Part shown: in pieces, positions 41,826 to 53,401 of the stretch
How the letters are laid out: the number at the start of each line of letters is the position of its first letter
Numbering within the stretch: position 1 is the stretch's first letter
Assembly: GCA_044222245.1 (NCBI GenBank)
Contig: JBGANQ010000051.1
Coordinates: 1 to 64,000 of the forward strand
Direction: 5' to 3'
Source of the DNA: CALFML01 sp044222245
GTDB lineage: Bacteria; Myxococcota_A; Polyangia; Palsa-1104; JAEUJZ01
Length of the DNA: 64,000 bases
Translations under genes and position numbers: made by a program
The notes under the pieces: model-generated
Databases searched by the model: none
Seen by the model: only the letters and a program-made list of their open reading frames with translations
What the model was told of the DNA's origin: nothing

Positions 41826-42826
41826 CTACTCGGCGAGCTGGCTGCGCACCTCGCCCAGGTTTACAAACGCGCTGTCGACCATGATGACAAACGGGCGCTC
41901 GCTGAAGCGCAGGCCGCCCTTGCCGTCGTGCTCTAGCACCTCGAGCTTGCCCATGCCGTAGCCCATCGGGCCGCGCGAGTAGTAGTGGGCCTGCAGCTTG
42001 TACGGGTAGGTCCGCGCCCCCGGCGGCAGCGGGATGGTGAAGCACTCGGGGCCGTAGCCGGTGGTGACGTCGGCGTACAGCTCGCCGCCCGAGGGCAGGC
42101 TGCGCGAGCCGTAGAAGGCGTGGCCGCCGCGGCCATCGTAGATGTGGAAGTCGACGTCGTTGGCGTCGGTCTCCCAGGTCAGCACAAAGCGCAGCGAGGG
42201 CTCGCTGGCGATCCGGGCGCCCAGGCCCGCCAGGCGCTGCTCGACGCTGCTGCGCTGGGCGGGCTGGGCCCGCACGAGGGCGGCGGCGATGAGGCCCACG
42301 TCCTCGGCCAGGATGCGCTCGACGCCGGCGAAGCGGCCGGCGGGGTAGGTGCGGGTGGCGCCGCCGAGGATCGTCTCCAGGGCCTCGGCCGGGCGGCCGG
42401 CGCGCAGCTGGGCGTAGGCGAGCAGGCGGTGGCTGGCGGGGTGGTCGGCGCGCTGCGCCCGGGCCTTATCGAAGGTGTCGATGGCCAGCGGGAGCCCGTC
42501 GGTGCTTAGGCGCTCCAGGCGGGCGCCAGCGAACCGCCGCAGATCGGCGCGGCCGGGGAATAGATCGATGATCGAGCCGTAGGCCCGCGCCGCGAGGCGC
42601 TTGTCGGCGAGCGCCTCGTAGACCTCGCCGAGCGCCAGGAGCGCCAGCACGTCGCCCGGGTCCTCGTCGCGCCACTTCTGCGCCAGCTGCAGCGCTTCCT
42701 TGATCCGCCGGGCCTTCACCAGGCCCAGCACCTCGCGCAGCTTGCCTTCGTAGGGCTCAGCCTCCGGAGGAGGAGGAGGAGGAGGCGGCGGCGGCGGCGG
42801 CGGCGGCGGCACCTCCAGCACCGGGG

Positions 42827-42833
<7 letters not shown>
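41826..42833 (-). CDS. C-terminal part of a broken VIT/VWA protein: poly-Pro, TPR and DUF2135
   Basis: This 335-residue frame starts in the middle of a protein, opening with a run of about 15 prolines. Then come TPR-like helices (about 25-200) and a DUF2135 domain (about 220-320) with WETDANDVDFHIYDGRGG, SGGELYADVTTGYGPECF and the closing FVIMVDSAFV. In related lipoproteins VIT, VWA, TPR and DUF2135 lie in one chain. The frame is separated from the preceding VIT/VWA frame only by a 50-bp inserted copy of its own sequence (43042-43091). No ribosome site precedes its GTG, so it is probably not translated alone unless by reinitiation. Confidence 0.8.
42430..42479 (-). repeat. 50-bp direct repeat, source copy
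   Basis: Identical over 50 bp to 43042-43091. Here it lies in frame within the TPR part and codes a natural-looking helix segment, TFDKARAQRADHPAS. I take this as the original copy. Confidence 0.95.
42766..42811 (-). repeat. Trinucleotide repeat coding poly-proline
   Basis: GGA units run into GGC units on the plus strand, coding about 15 consecutive prolines on the minus strand, in the linker before the TPR part. It is in frame with the C-terminal portion. Confidence 0.85.
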
Positions 42834-45388
<2,555 letters not shown>

Positions 45389-45709
45389 CGAGAGGAACTC
45401 CTGCACTACCTTCGACCAGGTTTGCGCGATCACTGCCGCTTCCAACGCAGGGGCTGGCCAATCGGTCTGAGTCCAAGCAGCCTTGCCGGACCCGAGCTGA
45501 AGGCCTGGCATTAGCGCGTAAGGCGCGGCGGCGGGTTCGCGATCCAGTTATTTTCGGCGATCTGCGGCGCTTGCTGGGGATCTGTGCGCGCTCCTGGCCA
45601 GGGTCTGCCGATCTCAGTCGAGCGCCGGCCGCCCGCGCCCCAGGGCGCCCGACCCGCCGCGCAGATCCTTGACTTTCCGGCCCGCCGTGGGGGTACCATT
45701 TGGAGCCCG
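45389..45709. other. Divergent promoter region, no gene seen
   Basis: About 320 bp between the VIT/VWA gene and the small lipoprotein gene. On the plus strand TTGACT (45669-45674) and TACCAT (45694-45699) could be a promoter with a long 19-bp spacer, starting transcription a few bases before the ATG at 45710. Open frames here run into the next gene without a ribosome site. Nothing else recognised. Confidence 0.35.
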
Positions 45710-46201
45710 ATGAGTACTCTTAAATCCGACTTTGGTACTTGGCTGCCCGGGACCGCGCTCGCGTCCGCCCTCGCTTGCGGTCTGCTCTGCGGCTGCGTCC
45801 AGCCGCAGCGCCCCTATCAGTTCGCGACGCCGCAGATGGCGCGCGACCCGGTCGAGGCGCTTGCCACCTCGTTCTCCCAGCTTGGCTACATCCCGGCGAC
45901 CGTCGACCCCAAGCAGGGGCTGGTGCAGTCGCGCTGGGAGGACACCCACCGCCACTCGCTGCCGCTCAAAGAGCAGGACACCGTGATCGTCCGCCGCTTC
46001 GTCGCCAAGCTCGATCACGGCTCGTTCGATAACGACATCACGGTGAGCAGCGAGGCGCGGCGCTGCGTCCTTATCGGCCTGGCCCTTACCGAGACCGATA
46101 TCAAAGGCACCTGCGAGCCGCTGCCGCGCCTGGACGAGCCGCTGCAGAAAGAGCTGCTGGCCCTCGGCAGCCGCCTGCAGCAGGCGATGTCGATTCCGTA
46201 G
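45710..46201 (+). CDS. Small hypothetical lipoprotein
   Basis: A 163-residue lipoprotein. I take the ATG at 45710 with GGAG before it rather than an upstream open-frame start. The signal ALASALACGLLCGC gives the lipidated Cys near residue 29. The mature domain (about 45-160) has alternating charged beta-strands (GLVQSRWEDTHRHSLPLKEQD, TVIVRRFVAKLDHG) and two later cysteines (RRCVLIG, GTCEPL), likely a small beta fold with one disulfide. I recognise no family. It converges with the VanW-family gene (stops 30 bp apart). Confidence 0.65.
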   Translation: MSTLKSDFGTWLPGTALASALACGLLCGCVQPQRPYQFATPQMARDPVEALATSFSQLGYIPATVDPKQGLVQSRWEDTHRHSLPLKEQDTVIVRRFVAKLDHGSFDNDITVSSEARRCVLIGLALTETDIKGTCEPLPRLDEPLQKELLALGSRLQQAMSIP

Positions 46202-46231
46202 AAGCCGCCGCGCGCTGCCGGCGGCGCCGCC

Positions 46232-47836
46232 TCAGCGCTGGATCACCAGCAGCGGCTTGGCCGAGGGCGGGATCGCCGGGATGTGGTGCGCCGGCGGCGG
46301 CTCCTTCTTCTTGAGGGTCGCAGGTCCGGTGCCCACGCGCACGATCTCGGTGGTCGCCGGGTAGCTCACGTCCCACTCGCGTCGCGAGACCAGCCCATCG
46401 GGCTTGCCGCGGTTTTCGTTCTTGGGATCGGTCTTCCACTTCCCCGTGTAAAGGTAGCGGCGGCGCTTGATGCGATAGCCGGGGTAGCCGTCCTGGTCGT
46501 TGAACTTCTGGCTCGCCGGCATCTCGGGATCGGGGCGGGTGGTCGAGGGGAACTTCGACTCGGTGATGATCTCGCGCTCGAAGGCGATGTGGTAGGGCAG
46601 CTGCTTGCCGAGAAGCTCTACCTTCACCGAGCCCTGGTTCACCATGTAGTGGACGACGACAGGAAAGTCGTAGGGGTTCTTGAGCTTCAGATCCACCGAC
46701 GGATAGACCACCGTCGAGTCGAGCCCCATGGGGATGTACGAGGACGGCCGCGAGTGCGGCGTGCTGCGCACGATGTCCAGGCCGGCGAAGAACGCGGCGG
46801 CGTGCAGGGTCGAGGCGATCTGGCACATGCCACCGGCCAGGCCGTCGATGAGCTCGCCCCCCTGGATGACCGGCGCCACCCGGTAGCCTTCTTTCTCGGT
46901 GCGATCGCCCACGGCGCCGTTGAACGAGAAGACCTGGCCCGGGCGCAGGATGTAGCCGTTGAGCTTGTCGGCGCCGACCTTGAGGTTGTAGGTGCGGTCG
47001 TTGTCGATGGCGGCGTTGGAGTAGCGGGTCTCCCAGCTCGCCAGCACGTGCGAGACGTCCAGGTCGTGGAGGTCGGCGCTGCGCACCTGGGGCGGCGTCT
47101 CGGCGACGGCGAGCTGCAGCTCTTTGGCGTCGCCGCCGCTGCTCAGGGCGCGCGCGGTGTACTGCAGGGTGACCAGCGAGTCGTAGACCCGCAAGAGGTA
47201 GCCGGGCTTCTCGGGCGCGATGGTGTGCTTCTCCAGATCCAGACGGGCGTCAATCGGGCCGCGGTCGACCTTCTCCTTGAGCTCCATCAGGAAATCCAGG
47301 GCCTTCTTCTCATCGAAGGCCACCGGCAGCTGCAGGGTGTAGCCGCGCCGCCGGCCGTGCCAGTAGGCCTGCAGATCGAGCAGCGGATCGCCGCTGTGGC
47401 CAAGCCCGCGCAGCCGGGCGAGCAGCGCCGCTTCGTCGACCTGCAGCCCGAGCTCACGCCAGCGCCCGAGCTCGCGCTCGCGGCCGACGCGCAGGCGGAC
47501 CTGGCGGTCGAGGAAGCGCTCGCTGACCTTGTGGACCCGCGCCGGCAGCGCCGCGAAGTCGAGCTCACCCAGCTGCTCGCCGTCGAGGACGAGCCCCGGG
47601 ACGGTGCGCTGGGCGTTGCGGTGGGTAAGGATTAGACCCGTCGCCGCGGCGAGCACGCCCAGGCCCAGGAGCAGCCCGCTGCCAAGCGCCGCCGCCAGGT
47701 GCCAGCGCGAGCGGGGCGGCGGCGTGCCGTCGGCGGCGGCGGAGCGAAGGGACGGCGGGCTCGCGGAACCGCCGACGCCCACGGCCAGCGAGGCCTCGGC
47801 AAGGGCCTCGGAGTCAGGGTGCGAGATCGGATGCAT
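46232..47836 (-). CDS. VanW-family protein with peptidoglycan-binding-4 domain
   Basis: A 534-residue single-pass membrane protein: cytoplasmic lead of about 45 residues, a helix near 46-68, then an extracytoplasmic part. A YoaR-like domain (PG_binding_4) lies about 80-245 (KEKVDRGPIDARLDLEKHTI). The VanW domain (about 285-420) has YILRPGQVFSFNGAVGDRT, GGMCQIASTLHAAAF and HSRPSSYIPMG. The C-terminal tail is basic, with Pro-rich end. VanW proteins are linked to glycopeptide-resistance clusters and spore or wall functions, but their reaction is not established. The start ATG is at 47836. It is divergent from the DUF4105 gene, 155 bp away. Confidence 0.85.
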   Translation of the reverse strand: MHPISHPDSEALAEASLAVGVGGSASPPSLRSAAADGTPPPRSRWHLAAALGSGLLLGLGVLAAATGLILTHRNAQRTVPGLVLDGEQLGELDFAALPARVHKVSERFLDRQVRLRVGRERELGRWRELGLQVDEAALLARLRGLGHSGDPLLDLQAYWHGRRRGYTLQLPVAFDEKKALDFLMELKEKVDRGPIDARLDLEKHTIAPEKPGYLLRVYDSLVTLQYTARALSSGGDAKELQLAVAETPPQVRSADLHDLDVSHVLASWETRYSNAAIDNDRTYNLKVGADKLNGYILRPGQVFSFNGAVGDRTEKEGYRVAPVIQGGELIDGLAGGMCQIASTLHAAAFFAGLDIVRSTPHSRPSSYIPMGLDSTVVYPSVDLKLKNPYDFPVVVHYMVNQGSVKVELLGKQLPYHIAFEREIITESKFPSTTRPDPEMPASQKFNDQDGYPGYRIKRRRYLYTGKWKTDPKNENRGKPDGLVSRREWDVSYPATTEIVRVGTGPATLKKKEPPPAHHIPAIPPSAKPLLVIQR

Positions 47837-47991
47837 GAGCTATCTGGTTCATAGCGCGATCCGAGCCAAAAGGCCAACCTGCCTTGTCGCCCGAGGCGGG
47901 CGCGCGCGTCCTGGCCAGCGTCGGGGGACAAAATTCCCGGTCCGCCTGGGCACTTGCGCGCGGCCGGGGGGCGCTCTCATGATAGAGCTGC

Positions 47992-49206
47992 ATGCTGCAG
48001 ACCCGCGCAACTGGGACTCGGACCTGGCGGCTGGCCGGTCTGCTCGCCTTGCTGGTTCTTACGCTCGGTGGGCTGCGGCCGCAGGCGGCGGCCAGTGCCG
48101 CGACCGCCGGTACCGCGGCCGCCAGTGTCGCGGGCGGAGCGAGCGCGGTCCTGGCGGCCGCCGAGCCGCCCCCCCTCATCGATGTCTACACGATGGGACC
48201 GGGCGACGAGCTGTTCAGCCGCTTTGGCCACGCGGCGATCTGCGTCACCGATGCGCAGAGCCCGCTCGGCCGCTGCTACAACTACGGCACCGCCGATTTC
48301 AGCACCCCGGGGCCGCTGACCTGGAGCTTTGTCCGCGGGCGGGCGCTGTTCTGGGTATCGGTGCGCCCGCTGCCGGCGATGATCAGCAGCTACGCCGCCG
48401 AGGATCGCACGCTGTGGCGGCAGCGGCTGCCGCTGCCCGCCGAGGCGGCGCGGGCGCTGGCGCGGACGCTGCACGCCGCCGATGTGCGCGAGGCGACCTA
48501 CTACCGCTACCACCACTTCAACGACAACTGCACCACCCGGGTGCGCGACCTCGTGGATGCGGCGACGGGCGGGGCGCTGCGTCGCGACACCGCGGCGCCC
48601 AGGGACCCGCCGCTGCGCGAGTACGTCCGTCGCGGCTTCGCGGGGCAGCCGCTGCTGCTGCTCCTCACCGATCTCTTGCTTGGACGGGCCGCCGATCGGC
48701 CGACGAGCCGCTGGCAGGGCATGTTCCTGCCCGAGCTCCTGCGCCGCGAGCTGGAGACCCGGCTGCACGCAGAGCCGGTGGTGGTCTACGCGCGGCGGCA
48801 GCCGATCGTCATCGGCTCGGCGCTGGGCGGTCCCTGGCTGCTCTTGTCGCTCGCGGCGCTGCTGCTCGCCGCGGGGCTGCGGTGGCGGCGCGCGGCGGCG
48901 CCGCTCACCGGGGTCGGGCTCGGGCTGGTCGGGCTGCTGGTGGCGGGGCTGGCGGCGTGCTCGGCGCTGCCCGAGCTGCACAACAATGAGGCGGTGCTGC
49001 TGTGTCTGCCCACCGATCTGCTGCTGCTCGGGCTGCCGCCGCGCTGGGCGACTGGCTATGCCCGGCTGCGCCTCGGCGGGCTGCTCGGCGGCGCCGTGGC
49101 GCTCGCTGCCGGGCTGCTCATCCAGCCGCTGTGGCCGGTGCTCTTGTTCTGCGCGCTGCCGCTCGGCGGGCTGGCGCTGCGGCGGCCCCGCGCGGAGGGC
49201 GATTGA
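47992..49206 (+). CDS. DUF4105 / Lnb-like periplasmic-domain membrane protein
   Basis: A 404-residue protein. An N-terminal signal helix (LAGLLALLVLTLGGL) is followed by an Ala-rich linker and a DUF4105 domain (about 60-250) with the family residues FSRFGHAAICV, NYGTADFSTPG and YHHFNDNCTTRVRDLV, a Cys-His papain-like pattern (NlpC/P60 relative). Four or five membrane helices follow (about 265-400). Members include Lnb, the lipoprotein N-acyl transferase type 2 of Gram-positives, so an acyl-transfer or hydrolase activity at the envelope is a fair guess. The stop TGA overlaps the TTG start of the next gene (ATTGA), so they are translationally coupled. Confidence 0.8.
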   Translation: MLQTRATGTRTWRLAGLLALLVLTLGGLRPQAAASAATAGTAAASVAGGASAVLAAAEPPPLIDVYTMGPGDELFSRFGHAAICVTDAQSPLGRCYNYGTADFSTPGPLTWSFVRGRALFWVSVRPLPAMISSYAAEDRTLWRQRLPLPAEAARALARTLHAADVREATYYRYHHFNDNCTTRVRDLVDAATGGALRRDTAAPRDPPLREYVRRGFAGQPLLLLLTDLLLGRAADRPTSRWQGMFLPELLRRELETRLHAEPVVVYARRQPIVIGSALGGPWLLLSLAALLLAAGLRWRRAAAPLTGVGLGLVGLLVAGLAACSALPELHNNEAVLLCLPTDLLLLGLPPRWATGYARLRLGGLLGGAVALAAGLLIQPLWPVLLFCALPLGGLALRRPRAEGD

Positions 49207-51440
49207 GTCGGCGCGGCGGCCTGTTCTTCGTCGTCCCCATCGTCTTTCTTGGGCTGGGGCTGGGGCTGGGGCTCGGGCCCGGCCTGCGGGGTGGGCTGTT
49301 CAGCTGGCCGCTGCACGCGCAGCCGCGCGGCCGGACCGGGGCGACGCTGACGGCGGCCCGGCTCAGTCCGGGCGGGGCGGCGGGGCGGCAGGCGCTGCTC
49401 GGCGGCGAGCTGCCCGAGGACGGAGTCGTCGCGCGGGCGGTGCGCGAGCAGGGGTTCTTCGCCGGCGAGCCAGTCGGCAGCGGCGACTGCGCCAGCTGCC
49501 ACGCCGAGATCGCGGCGCAGTTGGCGCAGTCGGCGCACCGCTTCGCCTCGCTCAACAACCCCTACTACACCGCCTCGCTGGAGCAGCTGCGCCGCGAGCG
49601 CGGGACCGCCGCCGCCCGCTTCTGCGCCGGCTGCCACGATCCGCTGCTGCTGGTCGACGACGCTATTGTCCAGCCGCGGCTGCCGCGACAGGCGCCGGCG
49701 GCGCAGGCGGGGCTGCCGTGTCTGGTCTGTCACTCGATCAAAGAGTGTCAGGGGACGCTCGGCAACGGCGCCTACACGCTGGTCGCCAGCGCAGTGCCGC
49801 CGCCGGCGACGTCAGCGACCGCCGGCAGCCCCTCACCCCACGGGGCGCGCCTGCGGGCCGCCGTGCTCGGGCGCCCCGAGCTGTGCGCGGCCTGCCACAA
49901 GGTCGGGCTGCTCCCCGAGGTGACCCAGGCGCAGTGGCTGCGCGGCCAGAACGACTACGACGCCTGGCAGCAGAGCGTGGCCGCCGGCAACGGCGTCGCC
50001 GCCATCTATCGCCCGCAGTCGGTCGAGGTCAAGCGCTGCCAGGACTGCCACATGCCGCTCGTCAAGCTGCGCAGCGGGCAGCTGGTCCGCTCGCACCGCT
50101 TTATCGCCGCCAACGCCGCGCTCGCCGCCCTCCGCGATGACCGCGAGATGATTGAGCGGACCCGCGAGTTCCTGGCCGGGGCGATCTCGCTCGATCTGGC
50201 GGTGCCGCCGCCGAGCCCGGCGCAGGAGCAGGCCCCCAGCCTGGCGGCGCAGGTGCATATCGCGCCCAAGGCGCTGCTGCGCTTTGACGTGGTGCTGCGC
50301 AACCGCCGGGTCGGCCACCGCTTCCCCGGCGGCACCAACGACAGCAACGATGTCTGGCTCGCGGTCGAGGTGGGGGTGCCCGGCGGCAGCGGGCTGCGCG
50401 ACGCCACGCACCGGGTGCGCGCGCAGGCCGTGGACGAGCAGGGGATCCCGCTGGCCCACCGCGACCCGCAGAACATGCGCGGGGTGGTCTACGACACCTC
50501 GGTGGCGCCGGCGGATCCGCAGGTGGTCCGCTACTCCGCTGATCTAAGCGCGCTCCCCGAAGCGGCCACGGCGCCCGAGCTCGTGCTGCGGGCCAGGCTG
50601 CTCTACCGCAAGTTCAGCCCCGACTATGCCCGCTTTGCCTGCGCGGAGCTGCCGGCGGGCGCCGAGCCGAGCACGCGCTGCCTGGAGCCGCCGGTGATCG
50701 AGATCGCCAGCGCCGAGCGGCGCTTGCTGCTCACGGCGTCCCCCGACCGCAGCCCCGGCAATCCTGCGCGCAGCGAACCAGCAGCTGCCGCCGGCCCCGA
50801 GGCCGCCCCGCTGTGGCAGCGCTACCTCGACCACGGGCTCGGCCTGGCCGACGGCCTGGTAGAAAAAGCCAGCGAGGCGCGGCCGAGCCTGGAGCGGGCG
50901 GCGGCGCTGGCGCCCGAGCGACCCGAGCCGCTGCTCGGCCTGGGGCGGCTGGCGCTGGCGCTCGGACGGACCCAGGAGGTGCTGGCGCTGTGCGAGCGGG
51001 CCCAGAAGCTGCGCCCCGACCACCCGGCGGCGCTCTGGCTGCCGGCGCTGGCGCTTTATCGCACGTATCGCTTCGCCGAGGCCCGCCCTTACGTCGAGCA
51101 GCTCGCGACGCGGCTGCCCACCGACCGCAGCGTGCTGACGCTGCTTTCGCGGGTGCGCGGCCTCACCGGTGAGCCGCAGGCAGCGCTGGCCGCCGCCGAC
51201 CGCCTGCTGCAGGTGGACGCCGAGTCCGAAGATGGCCACCACCAGCGCCTGCTCGCGCTGCGCGAGCTCGGCCGCCCTGCCGAGGCCGCCGAGGCAGAGC
51301 GCCGCTACCTGTACTACCGCCGCCCGGTCGAGCAGGATCAGGCGCTGCGCCAGCGCTTCCGCGCCCGTGAGCCCGAGCGGATCGACGAGGACGTGCCGGC
51401 GCATACGCACGCGCTGGGCCGCTCGGCGAGCGCCCCCTAG
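49203..51440 (+). CDS. Pentaheme cytochrome c with TPR domain
   Basis: A 745-residue exported protein starting at a TTG that overlaps the previous stop. The signal anchor has a Leu-Gly repeat core (VFLGLGLGLGLGPG). Five C-x-x-C-H heme motifs are visible: CASCH (96), CAGCH (141), CLVCH (173), CAACH (228) and CQDCH (279), in the order of multiheme cytochrome c554-like proteins. Residues about 340-500 form a beta domain with FDVVLRNRRVGHRFPGG, and about 555-730 are TPR helices. It probably moves electrons in the periplasm or outer surface. Translational coupling to a DUF4105 membrane protein suggests they work together. No quinol oxidase or reductase gene is nearby. Confidence 0.85.
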   Translation: MSRRGGLFFVVPIVFLGLGLGLGLGPGLRGGLFSWPLHAQPRGRTGATLTAARLSPGGAAGRQALLGGELPEDGVVARAVREQGFFAGEPVGSGDCASCHAEIAAQLAQSAHRFASLNNPYYTASLEQLRRERGTAAARFCAGCHDPLLLVDDAIVQPRLPRQAPAAQAGLPCLVCHSIKECQGTLGNGAYTLVASAVPPPATSATAGSPSPHGARLRAAVLGRPELCAACHKVGLLPEVTQAQWLRGQNDYDAWQQSVAAGNGVAAIYRPQSVEVKRCQDCHMPLVKLRSGQLVRSHRFIAANAALAALRDDREMIERTREFLAGAISLDLAVPPPSPAQEQAPSLAAQVHIAPKALLRFDVVLRNRRVGHRFPGGTNDSNDVWLAVEVGVPGGSGLRDATHRVRAQAVDEQGIPLAHRDPQNMRGVVYDTSVAPADPQVVRYSADLSALPEAATAPELVLRARLLYRKFSPDYARFACAELPAGAEPSTRCLEPPVIEIASAERRLLLTASPDRSPGNPARSEPAAAAGPEAAPLWQRYLDHGLGLADGLVEKASEARPSLERAAALAPERPEPLLGLGRLALALGRTQEVLALCERAQKLRPDHPAALWLPALALYRTYRFAEARPYVEQLATRLPTDRSVLTLLSRVRGLTGEPQAALAAADRLLQVDAESEDGHHQRLLALRELGRPAEAAEAERRYLYYRRPVEQDQALRQRFRAREPERIDEDVPAHTHALGRSASAP

Positions 51441-51573
51441 CCTGCTCCAGCGGGGCCGCGCGGGCAGCTTGGCTGCGCATTTCTATTTTCAAATAGCGAT
51501 GCATATCACAAAATAAATTCGAAATTAGTCACATCCCTTCGCCCTGAGGGGGGCCTGGGGGGAGGAGCTCAAG

Positions 51574-53166
51574 ATGCGTAGAACACTTCCAGTGTTGTTG
51601 CTGGGCTGTCTGGCGGCCTGCGGACCGCAGACCGGGACCGGCGTCAACGGTCAAAACGGAGCGCAGGGTGAGCCGGGTCCGGCCGGTCCAGCCGGACCGC
51701 AGGGGCCGCAGGGAGCGCCCGGCACGCCCGGGGCGCAGGGTCCCAAGGGGGACCCGGGCACGAGCAGCACCGACTCCAGCCTGTCGTCGATCACGCCGTC
51801 GGCGGTGCTCGGCGTGCGGCCGGTCACCGTGACCATCACCGGCGTCGGCAGCCACTTCAAGGCGGGCACGACGATCGTCGACTTCGGCGATCCGGCGGTG
51901 ACCGTCACCAAGCTGAACGTCGGCAGCCCCACCAACCTGAGCGCCACGCTCAACCTGGCCCCGACGGCGGTCATCGGCGTGCATAACGTCACCGTGACCA
52001 CCCCGGGGGCGGGACCGGCAGGGGCCAACGAGCAGCTGGTGCTGCAGGGCGGGCTGACCGTGCAGGCCTCGCTGTACTCGGAGCTGCCGGCGGGCGTGAT
52101 GACCGCGCCGACCGTGCCGCAGGGCGGCCTGGTCACCGTCCAGCTGCGCAACCTCGACTACCGCGACAACCCCTTTGACCCGCTGACGGTGCGGCCGACC
52201 GGCGGCGTCGCCTCGCTGCTGGCGCTGGCCATGCCGCCGATGCCGTTTCTGAACACCACGACCTACGGCAACCTCGGCCTGGTCGACGCGCTGGCCACCG
52301 CCGGCACCGGCCTTGGCATGACGCTGTCGACGCAGACGCCGCTCGGCACGGCGGTGCAGTTCGTCTCCGATCCCAAGGACCCGAATGCGCCGCAGGTGAC
52401 GGCGACGACGCCGGTGGTGCTCAACGCCGGGGCGCCGGTGGGCAATCAGATGATCGCCGGCAGCTACAAGACGGTGCTCTACAAGTTCACCGCCCCCGCG
52501 GACAACTACGTCACCCAGCTCACCCTGAGCGCGCTCGGGGCGGGGCTGCTCGGCGGCGTCACCGCGGCGCCGCGGGTGCAGGGCTACATGGCGCCCACCT
52601 CGGGCCGGTTCGCCGACGGGCTGCCCATCGATACCTCGGCGACGGTGGTGACCGGCATGCTGCAGGGGCGCAACACCCTTTTGTACATGCCCAAGATCGG
52701 CGACTACTACTTCGCCGTGTTCACCGACAACCTGAGCGGCAGCATGACCCACTCGTTCAGCATGCTCGCCAAGACGGCGCTCGGCACCGCGGTCTCGCTC
52801 AAGGAGCCGGCGGGCGGCGACACCTCGGCCTCGCCGGTGGCGACCGTCATGCTCGACAAGTATTACTACGCCACCGACGGCGCGATCGACGCGGCGGGCG
52901 ACACCGACTACGTCAAGTTCACCTCGGCCAAGAGCGGCCGCGTCTACGCCACCGTGCAGAACCCGAGCGGCGCCCGCATCGGCGTTGGCATCTACGCCGC
53001 CGACTGCTCCACGGTCGTCGACAGCCTGGCCGTGCTGCCGGCGCTGCCGCCGCCCGGTGCCGCCAGCCAGGAGACCGCGGTGACCATGGGCACCCAGTAC
53101 TGCTTGCGCATCAGCGGTCAGGCCGCGGCCGCCTACCAGCTGCAGCTGGCCCAAGACCTGCCCTAG
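51574..53166 (+). CDS. Lipoprotein with collagen-like repeats and IPT domain
   Basis: A 530-residue surface lipoprotein. The ATG at 51574 follows GGAGGAG. The signal ends at GCLAAC, Cys 16. Residues about 25-62 are about twelve Gly-X-Y triplets (GEPGPAGPAGPQGPQGAP), able to form a collagen-like triple helix and so a trimeric stalk. An IPT/TIG-type Ig domain spans about 68-150. The remainder (about 160-530) is beta-rich with PPC-like segments (DTDYVKFTSAKSGRVYATVQN). The layout resembles myxobacterial surface adhesins. It lies in a less GC-rich stretch with an FG-GAP lipoprotein gene next to it, and a strong hairpin follows it. Confidence 0.8.
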   Translation: MRRTLPVLLLGCLAACGPQTGTGVNGQNGAQGEPGPAGPAGPQGPQGAPGTPGAQGPKGDPGTSSTDSSLSSITPSAVLGVRPVTVTITGVGSHFKAGTTIVDFGDPAVTVTKLNVGSPTNLSATLNLAPTAVIGVHNVTVTTPGAGPAGANEQLVLQGGLTVQASLYSELPAGVMTAPTVPQGGLVTVQLRNLDYRDNPFDPLTVRPTGGVASLLALAMPPMPFLNTTTYGNLGLVDALATAGTGLGMTLSTQTPLGTAVQFVSDPKDPNAPQVTATTPVVLNAGAPVGNQMIAGSYKTVLYKFTAPADNYVTQLTLSALGAGLLGGVTAAPRVQGYMAPTSGRFADGLPIDTSATVVTGMLQGRNTLLYMPKIGDYYFAVFTDNLSGSMTHSFSMLAKTALGTAVSLKEPAGGDTSASPVATVMLDKYYYATDGAIDAAGDTDYVKFTSAKSGRVYATVQNPSGARIGVGIYAADCSTVVDSLAVLPALPPPGAASQETAVTMGTQYCLRISGQAAAAYQLQLAQDLP

Positions 53167-53177
53167 GCTCTGCCCTA

Positions 53178-53216
53178 AGCCCGGCCATCAAACTTTCTGT
53201 TTGGTGCGCCGGGGCT
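53178..53216 (+). terminator. Strong stem-loop downstream of the collagen-like lipoprotein
   Basis: A 5' arm starting AGCCCGGC (53178) and continuing CATCAAAC pairs across a five-base loop TTTCT (53194-53198) with GTTTGGTG and GCCGGGGCT, about 16 base pairs with two single-base bulges. CTCTCTCCGTCTTTT follows, a moderate T-rich tail. It lies 11 bp past the stop at 53166. Good intrinsic terminator candidate. Confidence 0.65.
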
Positions 53217-53401
53217 CTCTCCGTCTTTTGACTTAGTCACAAGCCCCTGTGCGAAATCAAGGTAAGACCGGGAAGTTATGATTTATCGATAGATTTCCCT
53301 ATAGAGCACAGGCTAAAATGCCAGCGACTTAGCCTTAGTTCGTAGTTAATGACTGTGGGAGGCCCGCCGCGCGGTGCCGCCCGAAGCTCGGAGGTACTGC
53401 C

